Assembly (NCBI RefSeq): GCF_001039355.2 | Contig: NW_019775569.1 | Span: 752,712 to 814,711, forward strand | Direction: 5' to 3' | From: Lingula anatina | Lineage: Eukaryota > Brachiopoda > Lingulata > Lingulida > Lingulidae | Length of the DNA stretch: 62,000 nt | Shown: positions 1-11,588 of the stretch, piece by piece | Layout of the letters: every line of letters begins with the position of its first letter | Numbering within the stretch: position 1 is the stretch's first letter | The notes under the pieces: generated by a model | The model's input: the letters and a program-made list of their open reading frames with translations, nothing else | What the model was told of the DNA's origin: nothing | Database searches by the model: none | Program-made: the position numbers and the translations under genes

Positions 1-110
1 GTGATTATCTTAAGTATTAAGTTGTTCTGTAAATTGTTATCAAAGCGATAAATATAATATTTTATGTTTCATACTTTAATTCATTCTTTATTTCATGTCA
101 ATCAATGCAG
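1..110 (+). other. SETDB1: Intron of SETDB1 (3' part)
   Basis: AT-rich sequence ending in a pyrimidine stretch and a CAG acceptor at 108-110, directly before the first recognisable coding exon at 111. No coding signal. The upstream exons of this gene lie outside the window. Confidence 0.75.
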
Positions 111-1900
111 CATAGATACAGAGTAAAGTTTGACTCCAAGGGGATGAAGGTGCTCTCAGGAAAGCATATAGCATATTTTGATCCTTGCACAGGAACTCTG
201 CCAGTGGGAACCCGTGTGGTGGGTAAGTGGTAATCTCACAGCTTAGACTGACAGATAACTAAGGAAAATAATAATAAAAGTAATATGTGACTGGAGGTTT
301 TAAGCTACATTTATTATGCAAAAATTGCTTTTCATTTAAAAAAGTGAGATGAAAATTTGAATACTCTGCTTTTAGTCTACGGGTTCTTTGAGACATCATG
401 AATTCACTGACTCAAAGCAATAATATACCCCCCCCCCCCAAGTCTTTAGGATTCAATTTTGCTGGCATTTGATGTGGTGCAAATGTTAATGTCACAGACT
501 GCTGTAATACCCGACATGTAATTTCTATTTTGTTGTCACATTCCAGCACTTTACAAAGATGAAGAAGCCACTCCGTCTACCTCTTTCTATGCAGGCATAG
601 TAGCAGAGCCCCCAAATGTCAGGAACAATAACAGGTGGGTCTATAAATCTCCAAACCAAGGTTTGTGATTGTAATCTATGTGATGGGTAGCAGACTTTTA
701 ATAATTTGGACAGTTGGGGACTAGGAAATTTGTTAGAGTTTAGCAAAGATAGGATTTAGGTAATATTCAGAAGTCTCAGTTAATACCAAAGACAAAAAGG
801 ATAAACAGTAATTTGAGTTATAAGGTGACAAGTGATGCAAAGTCTTAAGTTATGTTAAATGTGACATAATTTGTACATGACACAAGGAGAAATTTGGTCA
901 AATTATATCATTATCACTGCTCTAATTATTTTTTGCAAAACATTTTCTTTAATTTTATAGGTTTCTTGTCTTCTTTGATGATGGTTATGCTCAGTATTCA
1001 CAGCCGAAGGATGTACACAAAGTTTATGAACAAAGTAAGTTACTTTCTTTAAAAACATATCTGAAGATATCATAAAAATGCATCCTTAATTCCCTTCCAC
1101 TTTGAAGAAACCTAGCCATATTTCTGATGGTGAGATAAAATTTTCCTTCCAGGTAAGAATGTCTGGGAGGATATTCATCCAGATTCTCAGGAATTCATCA
1201 AGGATTATCTCATGGCATACCCTGAGGTATGGGATATTCTATAATGTTACTAATTCTTTATCTTTGTAGCATATCAAAATCATATCTATCCAATTAGGAT
1301 GAAGATTGTTCATGTGAGCTTGCTTTGAAAGGAAAAGTAAAAAGAAAGATTATAGGTTATAAAACCTTTGTAGAAGCAAATCTATAAATATTAAGTGATA
1401 TTCACATCTTTACAAATTTTCTTATTCTTCTTTAGAGACCTATGGTCAGATTGGCAAAAGGGCAACATGTGCAAACAGAATGGAATGGAAAGTGGTAAGT
1501 AAGATAAAACAGTATGAATTTATATATTTATACATTGTCTTGTTTTATTATATATTTCAAAAATATTGATATTTGTTTGAGAGATCTTTTCTATTTTCTT
1601 GCAAAAAAAATAAAATAAAACAGAAGTGTGAACAAAAAAATCTTAAAAGCTTGCTGTACATGTTATAACATGAGATATATCCACAGTATTTCTTCAACAT
1701 CAGTAAATGTTATGAAATAAATGCTGTCATCTTAAATGTATTAAAAGTCTTGAAATATATGTAAGGGTTCCTCTTCTAGGTGGAAGGCCAAGGTGGTGGC
1801 TGTGGATGCCAGTCTGGTTCACATGTACTTTGAGGCTGATAAAAGATCAGAGTGGATTTATCGAGGCTCTACGCGTCTGGAACCTTTATTCACTGCATTG
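111..1900 (+). other. SETDB1: SETDB1 exons encoding the Tudor region
   Basis: Six exons (111-222, 547-634, 961-1034, 1153-1226, 1436-1494, 1780-1900) encode about 176 residues. Diagnostic stretches are [54 protein letters not shown], and [14 protein letters not shown], which match the Tudor repeats of SETDB1 proteins. In the family this module binds methylated/acetylated H3 tails. The first Tudor unit probably begins in an upstream exon outside the window. Junction phases are continuous, for example G at 222 plus CA at 547 gives Ala. Confidence 0.93.
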
Positions 1901-4900
1901 GTAAGTGTTGGCTTTTATTTGAGTACGCCAATTCTTACTTAATGAATAGTGAAGTTTCTATCCAAATGTTATTTTGATAAATTGTGAACCACTCAAAAAA
2001 ATAAGCACCATATTGTTACATTGTTCAATGTAAGTGGACAGCTGATAAAAAGTTTCAGAAAAACACTTTATTTATACTTGTCAGAATTATTTGGTGATAT
2101 CTATGTAAGGCTTAATCTTGAAGATATTTTTTTTTCTTGACAGGCCAATGCTGAGGCTTCTAAGAGATTAGGGAGTGCCAAGAAGCAGAGACTGAATGCA
2201 AAGGTCAACACAATCATGAAAGGTGCTAAGAAACCTGTGGTAGAATACACACGAGGAGCAGAAGAAGATCTGTTCAAGAGGCTACGTAAGTCTTAGATGT
2301 TCTTTCAATCATGATTAGTGAGAAGGTGTTGAAGTTACTGAGCAAAAAAAAAAATGTGAGGAAAGAAGATAAATTTATGAAATTTTATGCAGTGTTCTTT
2401 TCAGAAAAGGGATAAGGTTCATGTTTTATTAAACTTTTAAGAAACTATAAGTTACATAAAATACGTAGTTCTCATAACATTACAGAATCTGCACAAAGTA
2501 GACCATCATCAAATAGTTCCACAAGTCCAAAACGTGCTGTTGCTAAGAAGAGCACTGCAGTGAAAGGGAAAAAGCCAGGAACTGCATTTCAAAAGAAAAA
2601 TGGTAAGTAGATTTACAGATAAATTTCTTATTGTTGAAATGTTGTTTCTTTCTTTCTATCTTGTTAACAGATTCATAAATTTGTAGGTTATCCAATTTCC
2701 TTAAGAGAGTTATAGAACTTTGCAAAGTCCCTTGTAATTAATTGATAAAATGATTTTTTCAAAATTGAACCAAATGTTTCTTATGGTTGGAAATGTATTT
2801 ATAAGTTTATTTATTTGTTAATTTTTTGTAGAGAGATTCATAACTCTTTATATTTGCCACTTGTCATATGATAAATTGATAAATATATATAATCCCCTTG
2901 ATTAAGTGATTAAATACAGCAAATGATTTTTTCCAGAATATTTGGCCAGCAGTATTAGCAATAGAACTATAGGCAAAGACATGGCATCTGTATTGCACGA
3001 TAGGTTCAACCAAGTAGGTAAGTAAATAATACGCTGTTACCTTTTCACTTATTAAGATTGAGCAGTCAGAATTTTAAGCACATTCATTTTATTAGAAATA
3101 CAAAAGTGGGTTAAGGAATTATATCTTTCATCAGAAATGGGTATTGGCTGGAGAATTTCTTTTTAAAATTGAATATATTTTTTGCAGATGAAGAGGCTCT
3201 AGGTGAAAGGATTGATATAGACCCTCTACCTGAGAGAAACACAGTCAGAAGGAAATTCAGTGAGTAAATAGTTGAAAAAAAATGATGTCAGAAATCAAAA
3301 GTATCTTATATAAATCCAATCATAAATATAATTTTGTGTTGCAGAACCACATACCTGTAGTCCTGATTGTCTTAAGGATGCTAATGAAGATCCATCAAAG
3401 TACAGGGGAAATAATCCACTTCTGATTCCAATGTTATGTGGCTGGGAGAGGTGAGCAAATTTTATAAACTCCAAAGTAGTCATAATGCATAGAGAAGGAT
3501 AAACAGGTTATCATGAAATGTCAGATGAAGAGAGGGTAGTTATGACATTGTATAGGGTTATGTAGGATAAACTTTTTTTATCTTTTTTAGGCAATTAGCA
3601 AAGATGAAAGGAAGTGGTAAAAGGGTGGTCTTCTACAGGGCACCATGTGCTAGAAGACTTAGGACCTTAGATGAAACTGACCGCTACTTGGTTGTTACAG
3701 ATTGCAGGCTGACCATTGATCTTTTTTGCTTTAGCCAGTTTCTACACACTCACAGTGAATTTGTGCCATTAAAGGTAAAAACAATACTTATAGATATTTG
3801 AATACTTTCCTGATATCTATTTTTATTGCTATTGGTGTTGTTACATTTATAGTGGATGGGATATATGTGTTGAAAAATGTACGGAAAATTGTTAACACTT
3901 CCAGTTTGACTTATGTTTTCAAAATATGATATTCTTTTTAATTGTTAGATGTCATTTGGCATTATTTTTGTAAAATTTTTCCAGACATTCTGTGATATCA
4001 AAGACTTGTCCTATGGCAAAGAGACTGTTCCCATCTCCTGTGTAAATGGCATTGACCGCCAGTACCCTGAGTATGTGGAGTACTCTAACCAAAGACTCCC
4101 TGCCAGAGGTGTCAAGCTGAATCTGGATCCAGACTTCTTATCAGGGTGTGACTGCACTGATGGCTGCAGGGTATGTCTATGCAAAGTCAACTAAAATTGA
4201 GCAATTTTTAACAACTTCCATGCAAGTTACATTTGAAAGCATTGTTTTTTGTCTATTTTTTTTTACACAGTTTAAGATAATGCATACAACCCATACAACA
4301 AAACAACACTTTATAAAATGCAAAACCTCTCACACTTTAGTGTGGAAGGATGGAGGAGACAAATTATATATTGTTTATTTCCAGCTGCATTTATTGAAAA
4401 AGAAATAAATTTTAGCCATGTTGAATCGGCGAATTATATTGTAAGATTTGATCTATTGGTATTTTTCTAGGACCACACAAAGTGCAGCTGTCGTCAGTTA
4501 ACCATTCAGGCGGCTGAAGCTATTCCAAACCAGATGGTTGATGGTATTCCTGGATACCAACACAGAAGACTGGTAGACTCCTTACGTACAGGGTGAGTAG
4601 ATGAAGTACATTAGCATATGCAAATATGTTCAAGTTATATTGTAAATGTGAACAAAGGCTCATTCAGAATTTTGTATAGTTTTAAAGATGCCCATCCACA
4701 AGTTGATTATTGATAACTGACACTCTTTGAAGATAACATGCTTCTCTTTTTTATGTATGTATGGGTGGTACTTTAGAAAAGATTTTTGGTTATTTTCAGA
4801 ATCTTTGAATGCAATTCTCGTTGCAAGTGTGACTGTAGGTGTGTAANGAGTACGCCAATTCTTACTTAATGAATAGTGAAGTTTCTATCCAAATGTTATT

Positions 4901-7900
4901 TTGATAAATTGTGAACCACTCAAAAAAATAAGAATCATATTGTTACATTGTTCAATGTAAGTGGACAGCTGATAAAAAGTTTCAGAAAAACACTTTATTT
5001 ATACTTGTCAGAATTATTTGGTGATATCTATGAAAGGCTTAATCTTGAAGATATTTTTTTTTTCTTGACAGGCCAATGCTGAGGCTTCTAAGAGATTAGG
5101 GAGTGCCAAGAAGCAGAGACTGAATGCAAAGGTCAACACAATCATGAAAGGTGCTAAGAAACCTGTGGTAGAATACACACGAGGAGCAGAAGAAGATCTG
5201 TTCAAGAGGCTACGTGAGTCTTAGATGTTCTTTCAATCATGATTTGTGAGAAGGTGTTGAAGTTACTGAGCAAAAAAAAAAAAAAAATGTGAGGAAAGAA
5301 GATAAATTTATGAAATTTTATGCAGTGTTCTTTTCAGAAAAGGGATAAGGTTCATGTTTTATTAAACTTTTAAGAAACTATAAGTTACATAAAATACGTA
5401 GTTCTCATAACATTACAGAATCTGCACAAAGTAGACCATCATCAAATAGTTCCACAAGTCCAAAACGTGCTGTTGCTAAGAAGAGCACTGCAGTGAAAGG
5501 GAAAAAGCCAGGAACTGCATTTCAAAAGAAAAATGGTAAGTAGATTTACAAATAAATTTCTTATCGTTGAAATTTTGTTTCTTTCTTTCTATCTTGTTAA
5601 CAGATTCATAAATTTGTAGGTTATCCAATCTCCTTAAGAGAGTTATAGATTTTTACAAAGTCCCTTGTGATTAATTGATAAAATGATTTTTTAAAAATTG
5701 AACCAAATGTTTCATATGGTTGGAAATGTATTTATAAGCTTATTTATCTGTTTATTTTTTGTAGAGAGATTCATAACTCTTTATATTTGCCACTTTTCAT
5801 GATAAATTGACAACTATACATAATCTCCATGATTAAGTGATTAAATACAGCAAATTATTTTTTTTCAGAATATTTGGCCAGCAGTATCAGTAATAGAACT
5901 ATAGGCAAAGATATGGCATCTGTATTGCACGATAGGTTCAACCAAGTAGGTAAGTAAATAATACACTGTTACCTGTTCACTAAGATTTAGCAGTCAGAAT
6001 TTTAAGCACATTCATTTTCTTAGAAATACAAAAGTGGGTTAAGGAATTATAACTTTCATTAGAAATGGGTATTGGCTGAAGAATTTCATTTTAAAATTGA
6101 ATATTTTTTTCTGCAGATGAAGAGGCTCTAGGTGAAAGGATTGATATAGACCCTCTACCTGAGAGAAACACAGTTAGAAGGAAATTCAGTGAGTAAACAG
6201 TTGAAAAAAAAATGTCAGAAATTCAAAGTATCTTTACAGACAAAATAGTGGTCTTTCAAGATAAATCCAATCATTGATATAATTTTGTGTTGCAGAACCA
6301 CATACCTGTAGTCCTGATTGTCTTAAGGATGCTAATGAAGACCCATCAAAGTACAGGGGAAATAATCCACTTCTGATTCCAATGTTGTGTGGCTGGGAGA
6401 GGTGAGCTAATTTTATAAACTCCAAAGTAGTCATAATGCATAGAGAAGGATAAACGGGTTATCATGAAATGTCAGATAAAGAGAGGGTAGTTATGACATT
6501 GTATAGGATTATGTAGGATAAACTTTTTTTCTTTTTTAGGCAATTAGCAAAGATGAAAGGAAGTGGTAAAAGGGTGGTCTTCTACAGGGCACCATGTGCA
6601 CGAAGACTAAGGACTTTAGATGAAACTGACCGCTACTTGGTTGTTACAGATTGCAGGCTGACCATTGATCTTTTTTGCTTTAGCCAGTTTCTACACACTC
6701 ACAGTGAATTTGTGCCATTAAAGGTAAAAACAATACTTATAGATATTTGAATACTTTCCTGATTTCTATTTTTATTGCTATTGGTGTTGTTACATTTATA
6801 CTGGATGGGATAGATGTGTTGAAAAATGTATGGAAAATTTTTAACCTCCTTCAGCTTGACTTCTGTTGATTATCATGTTTTCAAAATATAATATTCTTTT
6901 TAATTGCTAGATGTCATTTGGCATTATTTTGTAAATTTTTTCCAGACATTCTGTGATATCAAAGACTTGTCCTATGGCAAAGAGACTGTTCCCATTTCCT
7001 GTGTAAATGGCATTGACCGCCAGTACCCTGAGTATGTGGAGTACTCTAACCAAAGACTCCCTGCCAGGGGTGTCAAACTGAATCTGGATCCAGACTTCTT
7101 ATCAGGGTGTGACTGCACTGATGGCTGCAGGGTATGTCTATGCAAAGTCAACTAAAATTGAGCAATTTTTAACAACTTCCATGCAAGTTGCATTTGAAAG
7201 CTTTGTTGTTTGTTCATTTTCGTTTTTTTACACAGTTTAAGATAATGCGTACAACCCATACAACAAAACATGCAAAACCTCTCACACTTTAGTGTGGAAG
7301 GATGAAGGAGACAAAATATGTATTTCCAGCTGCATTTATTGGAAAAGAAATAAATGATATTTTAGCCATGTTGAATTGGTGAATTATATTGTAAGATTTG
7401 ATCTATTGGTATTTTTCTAGGACCACACAAAGTGCAGCTGTCGTCAGTTAACCATTCAGGCGGCTGAAGCTATTCCAAACCAGATGGTTGATGGTATTCC
7501 TGGATACCAACACAGAAGACTGGTAGACTCCTTACGTACAGGGTGAGTAGATGAAATGCATAAGCATATGCAAATGTGTTCAAGTTATATTGTAAATGTG
7601 AACAAAGGCTCATTCAGAATTTTGTATAGATTTAAAGACGCCCACCTTAAAGACAAGTGGATTATTGATGAATGACACTCGTTGAAAATAACATGCTTCT
7701 CTTTTTTGTGTATGTATGGGTGGTACTTTAGAAAAGATATTTGTTTAATGAAATTTTTGGTTATTTTCAGAATCTTTGAATGCAATTCTCGTTGCAAGTG
7801 TGACTGTAGGTGTGTGAACAGGGTTGCACAGAATGGTCAGCAGCTCAGACTTCAGGTTTTCAAGACTGAGAAAAGGTACAACAAAACTAATTAGTAAAAG

Positions 7901-10900
7901 AAATAAATAACAGTTATTGATTTATCCATTATTTAAAGTTGATTAGAATGCCATTTATGTGACTTAATTGTACAAACCAATTTATAATTTATTTTATAAT
8001 GAACATTCATTTGCTCTTAAATTTGTCCTTAAAGTGTGAAGTCCATGTTTGTTTAATAAGAAATGGGGCAGTTGAAATGACCGTCAAATAGCTAGATGCC
8101 TGGTCTCACATTCTTTACCTGTTCATTCCAGGGGCTGGGGCCTTCGCTGCCTTGATGACATACCTGAGGGAGGGTTTGTCTGCATATATGCAGGACAACT
8201 CCTCACAGAACAAGGTGCTAATGAGGTAAGGTGCATTTTAGATGCCTCATACTTGAAAGTCTGATTTCCTAACTAGGTAGCTGCATGCAAAGTGTAAGTC
8301 CTTATCATAGTCTTCCAGAAAATGGTGTTTCTGTTGTGATTTTATAAAACTATGCTTACCAGTAAGTTTCTTGTAAAACTATTCTCTTTTAAATTGTAAA
8401 TTCTTGTTGAGAAATAATAGATTAACTATGTGAATGACAGGATGGTCACAACTATGGAGATGAATACCTGGCAGAGTTGGACTACTTAGATGTGGTAGAG
8501 CAAATGAAGGAGGGATATGAGGCTGATGTTGTAGATCCTGATGCTGATGAGGGTGTGGGTGAGGAGGTTGAAGAGGAAGAAGAGGAGGAGGAGGAGGATG
8601 AAGATGATGAGGGAGGAGACTCAGACAGGTAATGTGAGGCAAACATAATGAGATATCTATATATATACTTTGAAAATGTTGTGAAGGATTTTAATCGTGC
8701 ACAATAGCTAATGTGACTATTTTGGAAGCAATATATTTATGGAAATTTATGTTTAAATATCATGTCCACTGCATTAAGTAACTTGTGTCTTCTTACATGA
8801 AGATAATGTACAAACATTGCTGTTTTATGTATCTTGAACTACTACTGGCAGGTAGTTACATTACCTGAAATAGAATGGAAAAACACAAATTGGACAGTGA
8901 CCAAAACCAATTGACACTAGACTGGTTACCTAATTGGATAGACAAATTACATTTCAGCACTTACTCTGGTGAAAAATACATTGGCAAGGAGGATTCTTCA
9001 GAAAGTGGAGCTCCGTTTACTCTGCGTCAGAGGTCCACAAGGTTGGAATTTGGATTCTTAATAGATGTGGTGCTGCCTTTGTTCTCTTTTAGGCAGACAA
9101 TAAACATGCTGCAAATTGTCTGTTGTCTCATTGCCAAATTGATTGATTTACAGAAAGTCATCCTGCATTTTAAGGGAGAGTTTTTGAGTTTGGAGGAAAA
9201 CTATTGAAATAAAAAGAAGACAACTGAAGCTGTGTAAAGTAGTATTTTCTCTGGGAGTGATTCAATCACTGAAAAAGCGACAAAATCCTTGAGGGCAGAA
9301 ATGTAGTTTACTTGCACAGACAAAAAATCACAAACTATCCCTTAAAGTTTTATGTTTGATTGAAGTCGTGTGTTATAGCTTTGTTTTACTGCATGTTCAG
9401 TGGTGTCTGGCTTCCTGTGGTTATTTGGGATGCTTTATTGTAGCTTCTTCTGCCTTTGGAGTATCAGGTGCCAGCTTGAGAATTTTGCTTCCTAGATAAT
9501 AATTATTCACCCCTTGCTCTTTGTTGACTTCAATAATTTCCATAGGACTTTCAATTTACCTCATAGAGTGATCTGTTTTTATTGTTGGTAGTTTTTGCAC
9601 GCATTCACTGATGTACCTATCATTACTCTAAACTATTTGCTTGACATAATTTGTCTTGGTTATTGCTGTGCTGGCTAAAGAAAGAAATATGAATGACAGA
9701 TTTATTCTAAATTTAATTTGCAGGTGCTCACTGGAGATTTTACCCTGGTTTGTTTGTAATTTTGTAACTCATATGTAATCTTTTATACGAAAATTCAATT
9801 GTTTAAAAAGAAAACAGAAAAAGATGCAGGGTATTTGCTCCAGTGCATGACAAATTCATGAGCTTTGACAAGTTTATTACACAAAATGTCTGTGTTGAAC
9901 AGAGCAATTAAAATTTTTTTCTAGTTCTGATAATACATTGGTTGTTCTGCTGCTACAGTTGTGCCATATTACATTTCAGGAGAAGGGAAGCTGACAGAAG
10001 TAGGAGTGGTGAACGCAGAGATGAGAACATCAAGCTAGTTATCAGGAGAGATTCTGCAGAGAAGGGACAGGAATGGTGAGTAACATGTGTATTACCAGAT
10101 AACTGTCTTCCCAAAGTTAATAACCAGAAACTTGGCGTGTGAAAGTATTATATAGTAGTTCAATAATTTTTAGTTGCAGTATAATGTAGTAGGCTCATAT
10201 GGGTCTGAAAATGATAATGACATCAGCAGGAAAATAAAAGATTTATCATCAGGACATTTAATTAACAATTACTTCTTTTTTCCTGTTAGGTGCACTGCTG
10301 AGGAAGTTTTTTTTTTTTNNNNNNNNNNNNNNNNNNNNNNNNNNNNNNNNNNNNNNNNNNNNNNNNNNNNNNNNNNNNNNNNNNNNNNNNNNNNNNNNNN
10401 NNNNNNNNNNNNNNNNNNNNNNNNNNNNNNNNNNNNNNNNNNNNNNNNNNNNNNNNNNNNNNNNNNNNNNNNNNNNNNNNNNNNNNNNNNNNNNNNNNNN
10501 NNNNNNNNNNNNNNNNNNNNNNNNNNNNNNNNNNNNNNNNNNNNNNNNNNNNNNNNNNNNNNNNNNNNNNNNNNNNNNNNNNNNNNNNNNNNNNNNNNNN
10601 NNNNNNNNNNNNTTTGTATGCAATCAATGGGATTCTCATGAAGTTAGTATTTTAACTCTGTGTTTTACAGGTCTGTAAAACCAGCCAAGGAAAAGTCAGA
10701 CCCCATTAAAGAAAAGACCGCTGAATGGGTACGGAAGCTTCCAGAATCTCAGCCAAGGGATGAAGATGATGTCGTGGTCCTAGACAGTGATGACGATGAT
10801 GAAAGAGGAGAAGGGTCCAGCCAGTCAGATGAATTACCTGATTTAGAACCTTCAAGCACACCTGTGCTAGGTAGGAAAATAGGTGGTGACTCAAGCCACG

Positions 10901-11504
10901 GGAAGAGTTCAGAGAGACCCAAAAATTCTTCAGGAAAGAAAATAAGGATGAGAGAAGGTGAGGAAATTTCTACTGAGGTAGTATTTGTTTGGTGATATAC
11001 ATGATAGGGAAGAAAATAAGACACTGTGGAAAGAGTTATGAAGGTGTTTTACTGTCTTTCCAGTATGCCCATGCAATATCTTGTATGTAAGAGGTAACAG
11101 TTTTTAAGAGGATTTATTTATAAAACACAATCCAAAGAGGAAATTTTGTAATTGATTTCATAATATCTCACTGAAAAGTCTTTTCAGAACAGATCTTATA
11201 AATATGCGTTTTCTGATATATTGGAGTTGTATCAGAGGTTGATTATGACAAAATTAGTGGACTGTAATAACCACAAATTTTTATAGACTTTCCAAAAATA
11301 TTATAGACTCTCCCATTGCAACAGATGTCACAGACTGGGATGACACAGAAGAAGAACAACCAGCTAAGCAGTTCAATACAGGTAAATGTACGATGTGTGC
11401 CTGTGAAACTCGAGAGTAGAAGAAAAATGTCTTTTTTTATTTATTATTTTTTATTAACATGATTTAAAAGTTCCACAAAGTTGAACACTTAAAAAAGCAC
11501 AAGT

Positions 11505-11588
<84 letters not shown>

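Noticed and set aside
1921-7817. Genuine tandem exon duplication giving a double-MBD SETDB1
   Set aside because: A single n at the join, a truncated exon without donor, silent-only coding differences and phase mismatch favour an assembly artefact.
8875-9207. 110-codon frame as an independent small gene
   Set aside because: Only 8958-9041 has splice signals and phase fitting SETDB1; the rest has no support.
10174-10641. Open frames across 10.2-10.6 kb on both strands
   Set aside because: They consist mostly of unknown residues from the N gap.
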